Part shown: positions 36,735-45,884 of the stretch, piece by piece
Numbering within the stretch: the stretch's first letter is position 1
How the letters are laid out: each line of letters opens with the position of its first letter
Assembly (NCBI RefSeq): GCF_013315815.1
Contig: NZ_CP046051.1
Coordinates: 1,889,501-1,953,500 of the forward strand
Direction of reading: 5' to 3'
Source of the DNA: Caproicibacterium lactatifermentans
Lineage (GTDB): Bacteria; Bacillota; Clostridia; Oscillospirales; Acutalibacteraceae
Length of the DNA stretch: 64,000 nucleotides
Program-made: the position numbers and the translations under genes
The notes under the pieces: generated by a model
Told to the model about the DNA's origin: nothing
What the model saw: only the letters and a program-made list of their open reading frames with translations
Databases searched by the model: none

Positions 36735-37704
36735 GATTCGTATTGGCCTCCTCATATTTTTCGTATGCCTTTATAATTTCCTGTACCAATTTATGGCGCA
36801 CAACATCGCGGCCGGTAAACTGGACCTGCGCAATGTCCGGTACACCGCGCAGAATTTTTGTAACCTGTTTCAGGCCGCTTTTTTGGCCGTCCGGCAGGTC
36901 TATCTGTGTAATATCACCGGTAATGACCATGCGGCTGTTAAAGCCAAGACGCGTGAGGAACATTTTCATTTGCTCCGACGTTGTGTTCTGTGCTTCGTCC
37001 AGAATAATAAAGCTGTCGTCCAGCGTACGCCCGCGCATATAGGCGAGCGGCGCAACTTCGATATTGCCGCGCTCCACATAGCGCTGATACGTTTCCGTCC
37101 CCAGCATATCGAACAGGGCATCATACAGCGGCCGCAGGTAGGGGTCTACCTTCTGCTGAAGGTCACCCGGCAGGAAGCCTAGCTTTTCGCCGGCCTCCAC
37201 CGCGGGGCGTGTCAGAATGATGCGCTGAACCTGCTGTGCACGGAAAGCCGTGACCGCCATTGCCACCGCCAAATAGGTCTTTCCGGTACCGGCAGGCCCT
37301 ACACCAATGGTAATTGTGTTCTTTGCAATCGCGGCGCAGTAGCGTTTCTGCCCCAGTGTTTTCGGCTTAATGGGTTTTCCCTTGCAGGTAACGCAGATGC
37401 AGTCCCCCGCCAGCGCCTGCACTTTTTCCTCTGCGCCGTCATTGACTAAACTCATGCAGTAACGCACATTCTGTTCGGTCAGCGTTTCTCCACGGTTAAT
37501 CAGTGACAAAAGGCTGTTGACCGCACGCACAGCACGCTCCACACCCTCCGGCTCGCCGGAAACCTTAATTTCACTGTCCCGCGCAACAACCGACACACCA
37601 TATTCTTTTTCGAGAAGCCGGATGTTTTCGTCCATGCTGCCAAACAGCGCGGACGCCTGTTCCATCCGGTCTATAGGTATCCTTTTTTCAAACAAATACT
37701 TCAC
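36706..37704 (-). CDS. phoH: PhoH family ATPase
   Basis: 332 residues. GTG 37704 gives the full N-terminal extension (KYLFEKRIPIDRMEQASALFG) expected for PhoH-like proteins, though its ribosome site is poor. P-loop GVGPAGTGKTYLAVAMAV near residue 137; Walker B SFIILDEAQNTT; arginine-finger-type MRGRTLDDS. Cytoplasmic ATPase of unclear function, often beside ybeY and linked to RNA metabolism. In many Firmicutes a 7TM-HD (PgpH) gene sits between phoH and ybeY; here they overlap directly. Confidence 0.92.
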   Translation of the reverse strand: MKYLFEKRIPIDRMEQASALFGSMDENIRLLEKEYGVSVVARDSEIKVSGEPEGVERAVRAVNSLLSLINRGETLTEQNVRYCMSLVNDGAEEKVQALAGDCICVTCKGKPIKPKTLGQKRYCAAIAKNTITIGVGPAGTGKTYLAVAMAVTAFRAQQVQRIILTRPAVEAGEKLGFLPGDLQQKVDPYLRPLYDALFDMLGTETYQRYVERGNIEVAPLAYMRGRTLDDSFIILDEAQNTTSEQMKMFLTRLGFNSRMVITGDITQIDLPDGQKSGLKQVTKILRGVPDIAQVQFTGRDVVRHKLVQEIIKAYEKYEEANTNHGKNSSHDR

Positions 37705-37918
37705 CTGATGCTTATCGAATAATCAAATGCGGTATCTCAAAAAGCCGCATTTTTTAGTATAATCAAACAAAATAGCTGTTAAAATACATTTATATTATCA
37801 TACCACAGAACACAAGCCGCGTCACTAGGTTTTCTGCAAGTTTTTTGTGTGTAAAATGCCAAAAAAACAAATTTTTCCGCTGTACCGGAGCAGAAAATTC
37901 CACGCCTGCATTTTCCCC

Positions 37919-39106
37919 CTACGCGGGCGAACCATCCGCGGCGATTTTTACTTCTTTAGCGATATTTTCCCGACAGGTCAGCTTTCGTATAACCGTGATG
38001 CCTGTTTTGTCCTCTTTCACGGTATCGCGGTGCTGTACCACCTTGGCACCGGGCAGGTCTGTTTTCTCTTTTACGGCCAGCATTTTTACCGCTTCCGCCT
38101 CCGCCTGCCGGCGCGTACGCTTTTCTACTGTCTGTCGGACCGGTGTCAGCACCTCCCGTGTTACAGTGAGCGGCAGTTCCTTTCCGCACAGATGAACGGC
38201 GGTCCGCTCACCGGAACGCTGCACTTTCCCTTTCGGCGGCAGCTGCATGGAAAGCGGCAGCTGTACCCCAAAAACCGACAGTGCCCGCCGCTCAACAGAC
38301 GGGCCGGCAGGCTCCCAGTGCTGTATGGCAAACGGCATCTGCACCGTCAATGTATGCGATGTCTGCGCGATAACGGTGCCGGCAGCATGATACAATGCCA
38401 TAAATTTTTCATCTTTATTTTCCACCACCGGCGAAACCAGCAGCTGTCCCGGGGAAACGCCGTCACCTACCTGCACTTTGGCAGTCCCCGCATGGATATG
38501 CATTTCTACAACAACGCCGCTTTGCACCGCCTGCAGCTGATACCAACCCCTTTGGTCCGTAACCGGCGGCTGTTCATCTTTTTCCGTCAGCTGTACATAC
38601 ACATCTCCGCCATGGTCGTTGACACTAACCCAGCTGATGTTTGGGAACTTCTCCATTAGGCGCGTCTGCACCGCCCGCGCGGAAAATCCGCGTTTTGCAC
38701 AGCCGGGCGCAATACCCTGCTGCTGCAGCGCCGACCGAATATCTTTTTCCGGAATGCTTTTGCAGCCGGAGATTTCCACAGTCCAAAAAAATTGTCCCAG
38801 CCCCAGCAGCACCACACAAAACAGCGCCGCACCCGCCGCCAGCCCCGGCCGGCCGCGCAGATGTGCAATTTTCAGCGGCAGACCGCACCGCCGCTGGACC
38901 CGCAGACGCACATGTGCCTGTCGGGCCGGCTTGCGAAGCACGCGGTACTGACCCGCCCGCACGCAGGCAGTCATTCCCTTCTTTCCCGGACGCACCTGCC
39001 AAAGATGAATGCCCGCCCGCGTACAGCAGTTTAAAAAAATTTCACCTCCATGGGGAGATACAATGCGGAACCGTACCCAGCCCATCAGCCAGCGCATCAG
39101 TTTCAT
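37919..39106 (-). CDS. yqfD: Sporulation protein YqfD
   Basis: 395 residues from ATG 39106, which overlaps the yqfC stop (ATGA) and has GGAGGGGAG upstream. N-terminal soluble part with GGEIFLNCCTRAGIHLW, a membrane segment near residues 97-115, then a large extracytoplasmic domain with the FWTVEISGCKSIPEKDI start and LTEKDEQPPV. YqfD is a sigma-E-dependent membrane protein needed for efficient sporulation in several clostridia. The 214-base gap to phoH has an ATGCGG/CCGCAT hairpin near 37731-37754. Confidence 0.9.
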   Translation of the reverse strand: MKLMRWLMGWVRFRIVSPHGGEIFLNCCTRAGIHLWQVRPGKKGMTACVRAGQYRVLRKPARQAHVRLRVQRRCGLPLKIAHLRGRPGLAAGAALFCVVLLGLGQFFWTVEISGCKSIPEKDIRSALQQQGIAPGCAKRGFSARAVQTRLMEKFPNISWVSVNDHGGDVYVQLTEKDEQPPVTDQRGWYQLQAVQSGVVVEMHIHAGTAKVQVGDGVSPGQLLVSPVVENKDEKFMALYHAAGTVIAQTSHTLTVQMPFAIQHWEPAGPSVERRALSVFGVQLPLSMQLPPKGKVQRSGERTAVHLCGKELPLTVTREVLTPVRQTVEKRTRRQAEAEAVKMLAVKEKTDLPGAKVVQHRDTVKEDKTGITVIRKLTCRENIAKEVKIAADGSPA

Positions 39107-39393
39107 GGCTGCTCCCCTCCATTCTCCGGCAGCGGCGTCAGCAGTTCCCCGCGTGCGGCGTAAGCTATTTCCGTAATGTATCCGGAAACAATTAACGAAT
39201 GCTGTTCCAAACTGTGCAGCGTCAGCCCGCGCCCGACAAACCGCAGCACCCCGTGTCCGTAACGAATGCATACTACGTTTTGGGTATATTCCAGTACCCC
39301 GCCGCAGCCGTCCACGGTTGCTTCCCTGTTCCCGGCAAGTTCCAATTTCTCACCGGACTGCACCAGCAGTGACGGTTTTTCCGGCAGCCGCAT
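39103..39393 (-). CDS. yqfC: YabP/YqfC family sporulation protein
   Basis: 96 residues from ATG 39393 (AAAGGAGG eight bases upstream; an adjacent GTG is one codon earlier). All-beta protein of the YabP/YqfC family: KPSLLVQSGEKLELAGN, the tandem beta strands around GVLEYTQNVVCIRYG, and LTLHSLEQHSLIVSGYITEI at the end. Co-translated with yqfD; together they mark a spore-former. Confidence 0.9.
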   Translation of the reverse strand: MRLPEKPSLLVQSGEKLELAGNREATVDGCGGVLEYTQNVVCIRYGHGVLRFVGRGLTLHSLEQHSLIVSGYITEIAYAARGELLTPLPENGGEQP

Positions 39394-39511
39394 CACTTTC
39401 CGCCTCCTTTTTCAACCATTTATCAGAATATTGTTGAAAACTTTTCCTTCTACATAGGCAATAAATATTCTGTCCCCCTGCTGCATATTCTTAAAAAGAG
39501 GGGGGCTGTGT

Positions 39512-40567
39512 ATGTACAGAAAAGCTGCGGGCACGGCGGCTCTCTGTTTGGCGGCAGCTTTGCTGGTTTTTCCAAAGGCAGCCGCGCAGGGGGCCTCGGC
39601 GGGTATTTCCACCTGCCTAACCGTGCTGATTCCATCCCTGTATCCATTTTTGGTCATTACCGTGTTTCTAATCAAAAGCGGGGCAGCTTCTGCCATCGGT
39701 CAGCGCATCGGCGGACCGTTCGCGCGGCTGTTCGCTCTGCCGCCTGCCGCTGCGCCAGCCATTCTTATGGGCATGGTCGGCGGCTATCCCACCGGCTCCC
39801 GCGGGGCAGAAGCCCTGTACGAAAGCGGCGAACTGACCGCCCAGCAGGCAGAACGGCTGGTGCTGTTCTCCGTCAATGGCGGTCCGGCGTTCATCTGCAC
39901 AGCGGTCGGGCTTGGTTTCCTCGGCAGCGCACGCAGCGGACGGCTTTTGTTGGCTGTTCACCTTTGTGCTGGCCTTTTGGTTGGAATTCTGGTTGGCCTG
40001 CGCCACCACCGGGAACCGTTCCCACCCCCTCGACAGGGAAAATGGCCCGGCCCCGGCAAGGCGCTGCTGGCGGCCGCGCGCGATGCGGCCGCTTCTATGC
40101 TATTGATGTGCTGTTTCGTTATTTTATTCAGTACTTTCCTGTGTATACTGAAAATGTTCCTAAGCGGCCCCGTATTGGCGGCGCTGGCTGGTGTAAGTGA
40201 AGTGACGCTGGGCTGCCGCTCCCTTGGCGCACTGCACGCGCCGCTGTGGTGCTTTGCGCTGGTGCTGGGCTGGGGCGGTTTATGCGTTCACCTGCAGGTC
40301 CTGCAGGGACTTTCCTTTCCTGTACATACTGGCCGGTTTTGGCTGTGCCGGATTTTGCACGGCGGACTTTCCGCGCTGATGGTGCTGCCCTTTGCAAATC
40401 GGTTTTCCCCGGTACCCGTTCCCTCTGGACCCTCAATCGATGTTTTCGGCAGCTTTGCCCAAAGCCAGCCCGCGCTGTCCGGCAGCCTTGCCGCGGGCAT
40501 TGCGCTGGTAGTGCTGTGTGCCGCACTGTTAATGGATGGTGGCGGCAGGCAGGATTCTATGCTATAA
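39512..40567 (+). CDS. Sporulation integral membrane protein, YlbJ-like (nucleoside-recognition fold)
   Basis: 351 residues, about eight membrane segments. Start ATG 39512 with AGAGGGGGG upstream. The N-terminus reads as a signal-like helix, then STCLTVLIPSLYPFLVITVF and MGMVGGYPTGSRGAEALYES and NGGPAFICTAVGLGFLGS, the pattern of YlbJ/SpoVV-type membrane proteins with the Gate domain. SpoVV/YlbJ carries dipicolinate across the outer forespore membrane in Bacillus; transfer of that role is inference. Divergent from yqfCD. Confidence 0.82.
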   Translation: MYRKAAGTAALCLAAALLVFPKAAAQGASAGISTCLTVLIPSLYPFLVITVFLIKSGAASAIGQRIGGPFARLFALPPAAAPAILMGMVGGYPTGSRGAEALYESGELTAQQAERLVLFSVNGGPAFICTAVGLGFLGSARSGRLLLAVHLCAGLLVGILVGLRHHREPFPPPRQGKWPGPGKALLAAARDAAASMLLMCCFVILFSTFLCILKMFLSGPVLAALAGVSEVTLGCRSLGALHAPLWCFALVLGWGGLCVHLQVLQGLSFPVHTGRFWLCRILHGGLSALMVLPFANRFSPVPVPSGPSIDVFGSFAQSQPALSGSLAAGIALVVLCAALLMDGGGRQDSML

Positions 40568-40624
40568 TGATGTTTAAATAGTCTTATTCCTGATTTGGTA
40601 GAAGATGGAAGGAGGCCAATCGCC

Positions 40625-40843
40625 TTGAAAGTGCAGACGAGCTGCTTTTTCAGCAGCAGTATTCCACCGCGGTGTGATTACTGTGCCCACGCGGCAGGTA
40701 CGCAGCCCTGCCTTTCCTGCCTGCTGGGACGAGAATTCCCGGAAAGCGGCAGATGCTGCCTTTTCCGGTATGACCCGCTGCGGCGGGTTCCTACTGTACA
40801 GCCGCCGATTCCCAAGCCGGACGCGGAAAATTTTAAGCTCTGA
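40625..40843 (+). CDS. Small cysteine-rich protein of unknown function
   Basis: 72 residues starting at TTG 40625, nine bases after GGAGG. Pattern CDYCAHAAGT..CLSCLLGREFP then CCLFRYDPLRRVPTVQPP is shared by small clostridial proteins with paired cysteines followed by an FRYDPL-R-P motif, suggesting a metal-binding knuckle. No function known. A TATAAT lies at 40563-40568 overlapping the end of the ylbJ-like gene, so it may be separately transcribed. Confidence 0.65.
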   Translation: MKVQTSCFFSSSIPPRCDYCAHAAGTQPCLSCLLGREFPESGRCCLFRYDPLRRVPTVQPPIPKPDAENFKL

Positions 40844-40857
40844 CAAAAAGCAGAAAA

Positions 40858-40895
40858 ACAGCCACAGTGTCTTCTCTAAAGATACTGCGGCTGTT
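40858..40895. terminator. Bidirectional terminator between the small Cys-rich gene and pflB
   Basis: AACAGCC-x-CAGTGTCTT / AAGATACTG-x-GGCTGTT hairpin; T-rich on both sides (GTTTTTCTGCTTTTT leftward, TTTCTATTTCATTTT rightward). Confidence 0.8.
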
Positions 40896-40923
40896 TCTAT
40901 TTCATTTTTTAATTTTAATAATA

Positions 40924-43155
40924 TCAGACGCTTTCGTGGAAGGTACGGGCAATGACTTCTTCCTGCTGTTCCCGGGTAAGACGGATAAAGTTAACCGCAT
41001 AGCCCGAAACACGAATGGTAAGTGTCGGGTACTTTTCAGGATGATTCATGGCGTCTATCAGCGTTTCACGGTTCATCACATTGACGTTCAGGTGGTGGGC
41101 TCCCTGCGCAAAGTACCCCTCCAGCAGGGCCGTCAAATTATCTTCCCGCTGTGTTTCATCTTTGCCCAGTGCCACCGGCACAATCGAAAATGTGTTGGAG
41201 ATGCCGTCCTGACAAACACTGCGGTACGGGATTTTCGCCACGCTGTTCAGGGATGCCAGCGCACCGGAGTGGTCACGGCCGTGCATGGGGTTAGCGCCCG
41301 GTGCCAGCGGTTCCCCGCGGCGGCGGCCGTCCGGTGTGGTGCCGGTCTTTTTGCCATACATCACATTGCTGGTAATCGTTAGCGCCGACATAGTGTGCTT
41401 TGCTCCGCGGTACAGCGGATGCTTTTTCAGCTCACCGATAAAGTATTCCACAATATCCACCGCCAAATCGTCGGCACGGTCATCGTCGTTGCCGTACTGG
41501 GGGAACGTTCCCTCCGTACGAAAATCCACGGCAATTCCCTGCTCGTCGCGTACCGGATGCACCTTCGCATATTTGATTGCAGAAAGGGAGTCTGCCGCAA
41601 CGGACAGCCCCGCAATGCCAAACGCCATTAGCCGCTCCACATTCGTGTCGTGCAGGGCCATCTGGCTTGCTTCATAGGCATACTTGTCATGCATGAAATG
41701 AATAATATTATTCGCGTCCGTATAAAGCTGTGCCACATACTGCATTACTTTTTTGTAGTTTTCCCAAACCTTACTGTAATCCAGTACATCGCCGTTCAGC
41801 GGCGCAATGCCCGGCACCACCAGCTCACCCATACGCTCGTCCACGCCGCCGTTAATGGCCAGCAGCAGGCTTTTTGCAAGGTTGCAGCGCGCACCGAAAA
41901 ACTGCATTTGTTTTCCCAGCTTCATAGCGGACACACAGCAGGCAATGCCGTAATCATCGCCGTAAATTGGCCGCATGATATCGTCATTTTCATATTGAAT
42001 AGAATCGGTTGCAATGGAAATCTTGGCACAGTAGCGTTTAAACGCTTCCGGCAGGTGCTCACTCCACAAAACCGTAAGGTTCGGCTCCGGCGCAGTGCCA
42101 AGGTTGATAAGTGTATGCAGATAGCGGTATGAATTTTTGGTGACCAGCGAACGGCCATTCATGCCGACACCGCCGATGGACTCTGTCACCCAAGTGGGGT
42201 CGCCGCCGAAAAGTTCGTTGTATTCCGGCGTACGCAGATGCCGCACCAAACGCAGCTTAATAATGAACTGGTCCACAAGCTCCTGTGCGCCCGCCTCGGT
42301 CAGTGTGCCGTTCGTAAGGTCCCGCTGAATGTAAACGTCCAAAAATGTAGAAGTGCGTCCCAGGCTGGTCGCGGCACCGTTGTTTTCTTTGATACCGGCA
42401 AGGTATCCCATGTAAACTGCCTGTACTGCCTGCTGTGCCGTCGCCGCCGGTTTGGAAATATCCACCCCGTAGGACGCCGCTATTTTGGTCATTTCCCGCA
42501 GTGCACGGACCTGCTCGCTGACTTCTTCCGACAGACGGATACGCTCCTCTGTCATAGGGCCGTCCAATTCTGCGTGGTCTTTTTTCTTTTGCTCAATTAG
42601 GTAATCGGTACCGTAAAGCGCCACCCGGCGGTAATCACCGATAATGCGGCCGCGGCCATAGGCATCCGGCAGGCCGGTCAGCAGGCCGACGTGCCGTGCC
42701 GTCCGCACACGTTTGGGATAAGCGTCAAACACACCGTCGTTGTGTGTTTTGCGGTAAGCGGTAAAATGACGTTCAATTTCCGGGTCCAGCTGATAGCCAT
42801 ACTGTTCCAAACTTTCCTTTGCCATACGCATACCGCCGTATGGGTTCACCATGCGTTTTAGAGGTGCGTCCGTCTGCAGGCCGACAATCACTTCGTTTTC
42901 TCGGTCGATATAACCAGGCTCAAAATTGTTGATGCCGGAAATACGCTTGGTTTCTACGTCCAGCATACCGCCGTTTTCCCGTTCCTTTTGCAGAAGGTCC
43001 GTGCATTTTCCCCAGACCTTTTCTGTTTTCTCTGTGGGGCCGGTTAAAAAGGATTCGTCTCCCTCGTAAAGTGTATAGTTTTTCTGAATGAAGCTGCGTA
43101 CATCAATTTCCCGCTGCCAGCGGCCTTCCTGAAAACCATTCCATGCACTGTTCAT
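40924..43155 (-). CDS. pflB: Formate C-acetyltransferase (pyruvate formate-lyase)
   Basis: 743 residues from ATG 43155 (GGGAGG upstream). Glycyl-radical enzyme converting pyruvate and CoA to acetyl-CoA and formate. Adjacent active-site cysteines in [13 protein letters not shown] (about residue 405); glycyl-radical loop near the C-terminus is [14 protein letters not shown] (Gly about 720). Normal length for true PFL rather than a diol dehydratase homologue. Start overlaps the pflA stop by four bases, so activase is translated first and the two are coupled. Controlled by the ZTP riboswitch upstream of pflA. Confidence 0.95.
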   Translation of the reverse strand: MNSAWNGFQEGRWQREIDVRSFIQKNYTLYEGDESFLTGPTEKTEKVWGKCTDLLQKERENGGMLDVETKRISGINNFEPGYIDRENEVIVGLQTDAPLKRMVNPYGGMRMAKESLEQYGYQLDPEIERHFTAYRKTHNDGVFDAYPKRVRTARHVGLLTGLPDAYGRGRIIGDYRRVALYGTDYLIEQKKKDHAELDGPMTEERIRLSEEVSEQVRALREMTKIAASYGVDISKPAATAQQAVQAVYMGYLAGIKENNGAATSLGRTSTFLDVYIQRDLTNGTLTEAGAQELVDQFIIKLRLVRHLRTPEYNELFGGDPTWVTESIGGVGMNGRSLVTKNSYRYLHTLINLGTAPEPNLTVLWSEHLPEAFKRYCAKISIATDSIQYENDDIMRPIYGDDYGIACCVSAMKLGKQMQFFGARCNLAKSLLLAINGGVDERMGELVVPGIAPLNGDVLDYSKVWENYKKVMQYVAQLYTDANNIIHFMHDKYAYEASQMALHDTNVERLMAFGIAGLSVAADSLSAIKYAKVHPVRDEQGIAVDFRTEGTFPQYGNDDDRADDLAVDIVEYFIGELKKHPLYRGAKHTMSALTITSNVMYGKKTGTTPDGRRRGEPLAPGANPMHGRDHSGALASLNSVAKIPYRSVCQDGISNTFSIVPVALGKDETQREDNLTALLEGYFAQGAHHLNVNVMNRETLIDAMNHPEKYPTLTIRVSGYAVNFIRLTREQQEEVIARTFHESV

Positions 43156-43913
43156 TTTACAGTACCTCCCGTTTGCTCTGGTGTCGGATTTCTTTCTCCT
43201 TTGTTTACTGGGAAATAGCACCGCTGCCACTGTTCCGTTAAGGATGGGTCCATTGCTGGCGTACCGGCCAGCCGGTACGGAATGCCCAGTACCTTGTACT
43301 TGTGTACGCCCAGCAGATGGTACGGCAGCAGCTCCACTTTCTGTACATTGGGTACTTTTTTGTCAATAAATGTGCGCAGCGCCTGCATATGCGCCTCACC
43401 ATCCGTCAGCCCCGGCACGACTACATGGCGCACCCACACCGGTGTACCAGCTTTTTTGACGGCAGCCAAAAAATGCGTGGTTTCGGTTAAGCTTTGTCCG
43501 GTCATGCAGTGATAGCTTTCCTCTGTAATCTGCTTCACATCATACAGGACCAAATCGGTGTATTGTAGAATCTCGTCATAGCTGCCGCAGCCGTATCCGG
43601 CAGTGTCCAAGCAGGTGTGGATGCCCGCTTTTTTGCACAGCTGCAGCGTTTCCAGCAGGAACTCCGGCTGCAGAAGCGGCTCACCTCCGGAAAAGGTAAC
43701 ACCGCCGCCGCGTGAAAAGTAGGGCCGGCAGCGCAGAACTTTCCGTGTCACTTCTTCCGGCGTCATCTGGGTGCCGCCCTGTTCCTGCCATGTGTCCGGG
43801 TTGTGACAAAACAGACACCGCAGACGGCAGCCCTGCAAAAAAACCACTACACGAATGCCCGGGCCGTCCACCATTCCCATGGTTTCCAGTGAATGTACGT
43901 TTCCCAGTATCAA
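43152..43913 (-). CDS. pflA: Pyruvate formate-lyase activating enzyme
   Basis: 253 residues starting at TTG 43913, seven bases after AAGGAGGG. Radical-SAM cluster motif C-x3-C-x2-C in [31 protein letters not shown] before it and [12 protein letters not shown] (GGE motif) after it. Installs the glycyl radical on PflB with a 4Fe-4S cluster and SAM. Gene order is pflA before pflB, the reverse of the common pflB-pflA order. Confidence 0.93.
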   Translation of the reverse strand: MILGNVHSLETMGMVDGPGIRVVVFLQGCRLRCLFCHNPDTWQEQGGTQMTPEEVTRKVLRCRPYFSRGGGVTFSGGEPLLQPEFLLETLQLCKKAGIHTCLDTAGYGCGSYDEILQYTDLVLYDVKQITEESYHCMTGQSLTETTHFLAAVKKAGTPVWVRHVVVPGLTDGEAHMQALRTFIDKKVPNVQKVELLPYHLLGVHKYKVLGIPYRLAGTPAMDPSLTEQWQRCYFPVNKGERNPTPEQTGGTVK

Positions 43914-43952
43914 ATCTCTGCCCTCCTTTTCTCTTCCGGGGGTCAAAAAGAG

Positions 43953-44046
43953 CAAAAAGGGCCGACCGCCCGGGTGCTTGCCCAGACGGTCGGCTCTTCT
44001 TGGCCATACTCCATGTGGTATACTCCACTTCCGTCAGTCGTATGGC
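43953..44046 (-). promoter_or_regulatory. ZTP/ZMP riboswitch (pfl motif) with terminator, upstream of pflAB
   Basis: Read on the minus strand from 44045: CATAC closing helix pairing with GTATG, ACTGACGGAAGTGG, loop, CCACATGGAG, a linker, then the second subdomain GCCGACCGTCTGGGCA. These match the conserved ZTP aptamer (ACUG-C-GA, GUGG/CCAC, and 3' CCGYCUGGGCA). The 3' subdomain strand CCGACCGTCTGGG (43981-43993 region) is also the 5' arm of a terminator with CCCGGGCGGTCGGCC (43960-43974) followed by a T-run at 43954-43958. ZTP or ZMP binding should favour readthrough into pflA-pflB when 10-formyl-THF is short. Confidence 0.9.
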
Positions 44047-44058
44047 TGCTATGGCTTC

Positions 44059-44087
44059 AGCATACCGGCTTTTCGCCGGAAAGTCAA
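44059..44087 (-). promoter_or_regulatory. Promoter of pflA-pflB with palindromic spacer
   Basis: TTGACT (44087-44082), 17-base spacer, TATGCT (44064-44059) in minus sense. The spacer contains CCGGC-GAAAA-GCCGG, a perfect inverted repeat between -35 and -10, a possible operator or a terminator stem for the upstream aminotransferase gene. Places the start of transcription about 10 bases before the ZTP aptamer. Confidence 0.75.
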
Positions 44088-44102
44088 GTACTTTTTTCGG
44101 TT

Positions 44103-45296
44103 TTACGCAAAAATATCCGTTTTGCGCATACGGTCAGCGGCTTGCCGCAAAGCTTCTTCGTCCTGCACCAAGGCCATGCGTACATGACCCTTTCCGCTGG
44201 GGCCAAACGCACTGCCCGGCGTTACCAGCACACCGGCCTTGTCCGCAAGCTCCAGTGCGAAGCGAGTATCGTCCTCGCCGTACTTTGCGGGAATTTCCGC
44301 CCAAACGAACATGGTTGCCGCCGGCTTTGCAAAGTGCCAGCCCAAAGCTTCAAACGCACTGCATAGCACGTCCCTGCGCTTTTCGTAAGCGGCACGGGTA
44401 CGCTCCACACAGGACTGATCCCCGGTAATGGCAGCAGCCGCAGCCTTTTGAACCGGCAGGAACATACCGTAATCCAGGTTGGACTTCAGTGTTTTCAGCA
44501 TTTTAACAATCTGCGCGTTGCCGACACAGAAACCCACACGCGCACCGGCCATGCCGTAGGTCTTGCTCAGCGAGTTAAATTCCACACCGACATCGGCGGC
44601 ACCCGGGAACCGCAGGAAGCTGCCGCAGTGAACGCCGTCAAACACCAATTCACTGTAGGCGTTATCATGCAGCACAATAATATCGTACTTTTTGGCAAAA
44701 GCAATGAGCTTTTCATAAAACCAGTCGGGGGCAAGTGCCGTGGTCGGGTTATTGGGGTAAGACACCACCATCAGCTTGGCCGCCTTCGCATCTGCTTCCG
44801 GAATCGCGTCAAAATCGATTAAGTAATTGTTCTCTTTTTTTAGGGGCATCCAGCAGAGCTTGGCTCCTGCCAGCATTGGCCCGCAGCTGAAAGCTGGATA
44901 GCACGGGTCCGGTACCAGCACAGTATCACCCGGGTCCGCAATGGACAGGGCAATATGCGTCAGGCCCTCCTGTGAACCCAGCAGGGAACATACCTGTGTG
45001 TTCGGGTCCAGCTTTACCTGGTAGCGGCGGCTGTACCACTGCGCCACTGCCTGCTGCAGTGCTTCCGTGTCGCTGATGGCATAAATATACTGTGTCGGGT
45101 CTAGCGCGGACTCCGCCAGCACCCGGCGGATAGCCTCCACCGGCGGGATATTCGGTGTGCCGACGCTCAGGTCAATGACCTGCATTCCCTGTGCTTCTTT
45201 TTTCTGTTTCAGGGCCAGCAATTCCGAAAAGACGCCCTCCCCGAAGTGTTCCATTCTCTTTGCAAACTGCAATTCCTGCACGCTCCCTTTTTTCAT
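44103..45296 (-). CDS. Aminotransferase class I/II (LL-diaminopimelate/aspartate aminotransferase-like)
   Basis: 397 residues with ATG 45296 (MKKGSVQELQFAKRMEHFG); the ribosome site is weak. Fold-type I PLP enzyme: SVGTPNIPPVEAI near the start, YPNNPTTA (substrate-carboxylate Asn), HDNAYSELVFDG, PLP lysine in NSLSKTYGMAGARVGF, and the C-terminal GSAFGPSGKGHVRMAL with the substrate-binding Arg. Resembles DapL and related MalY/AAT-like aminotransferases; exact amino acid pair is uncertain. It is transcribed toward pflAB but ends before their promoter. Confidence 0.82.
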   Translation of the reverse strand: MKKGSVQELQFAKRMEHFGEGVFSELLALKQKKEAQGMQVIDLSVGTPNIPPVEAIRRVLAESALDPTQYIYAISDTEALQQAVAQWYSRRYQVKLDPNTQVCSLLGSQEGLTHIALSIADPGDTVLVPDPCYPAFSCGPMLAGAKLCWMPLKKENNYLIDFDAIPEADAKAAKLMVVSYPNNPTTALAPDWFYEKLIAFAKKYDIIVLHDNAYSELVFDGVHCGSFLRFPGAADVGVEFNSLSKTYGMAGARVGFCVGNAQIVKMLKTLKSNLDYGMFLPVQKAAAAAITGDQSCVERTRAAYEKRRDVLCSAFEALGWHFAKPAATMFVWAEIPAKYGEDDTRFALELADKAGVLVTPGSAFGPSGKGHVRMALVQDEEALRQAADRMRKTDIFA

Positions 45297-45461
45297 TGCC
45301 CACAAAAATTCTCTCTTCCTGTTCTGCCTAAGAAAGAATGGCAGGTCTATCGGAAATTGTACACGCAGGAACAGCATTCGTCAACTTTTTGCAGCATTTG
45401 TTTTTTTAAAATGCAAAAGGCGGGACTACCCGGCCATTTTCGCCGAAGCAGTTCCGCTTTT

Positions 45462-45776
45462 TTATGGTTTCTTTGCTTTTTTCCATCTTTTCAGCAGGGT
45501 ACGGACAAGCTGCAGCGTAACAAGCCCCACCGCAGCACCCAGCAATAATCCAATTTCCAGCGCGGCCGCAGAGATATGCGGCAGGCCGACCAAATCATAC
45601 GTTGGAAACGCAAGCCCCGTCAGGCAGCCAACACCGGCGCCGGAAAAAGCCGCCAGCAGGGCATACAACAGCGCCGTCATATCCTTCCGGCTGCCACCTC
45701 TGTGGCGGCGGCGCCACTCCCGCCCGGTAACCTCTTTTTCGGAACCGTCCGTTTTTCGCAGAAGCATTTTTCTCAA
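45462..45776 (-). CDS. Small membrane protein of unknown function
   Basis: 104 residues if translation starts at TTG 45776, eight bases after AAGGAGG. A basic N-terminus (EWRRRHRGGSRKD) precedes two hydrophobic segments, about residues 35-57 and 65-90, and a Lys/Arg-rich tail (LKRWKKAKKP). No family recognised. It sits between trpA and the aminotransferase gene, in the same direction as both. Confidence 0.5.
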   Translation of the reverse strand: MRKMLLRKTDGSEKEVTGREWRRRHRGGSRKDMTALLYALLAAFSGAGVGCLTGLAFPTYDLVGLPHISAAALEIGLLLGAAVGLVTLQLVRTLLKRWKKAKKP

Positions 45777-45884
45777 AGCTGCCGCCTCCTTCCCTGTTTG
45801 CTTTTTATCGTAGGCAGTTTCTGTGGACAGAAAACAGACAAATTGCGAACATTCTGAAAACAAACAGTGAAAAGCCTCCCATAC

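Noticed and set aside
37919..39271. Upstream extension of YqfD to 39271
   Set aside because: The additional 55 codons are the shadow of yqfC; ATG 39106 has the ribosome site and ATGA coupling.
39508..40200. Overlapping rightward ORF four bases before the ylbJ-like start
   Set aside because: Low-complexity Arg/Gly/Ser product in a shifted frame; the frame starting at 39512 is polytopic and family-like.
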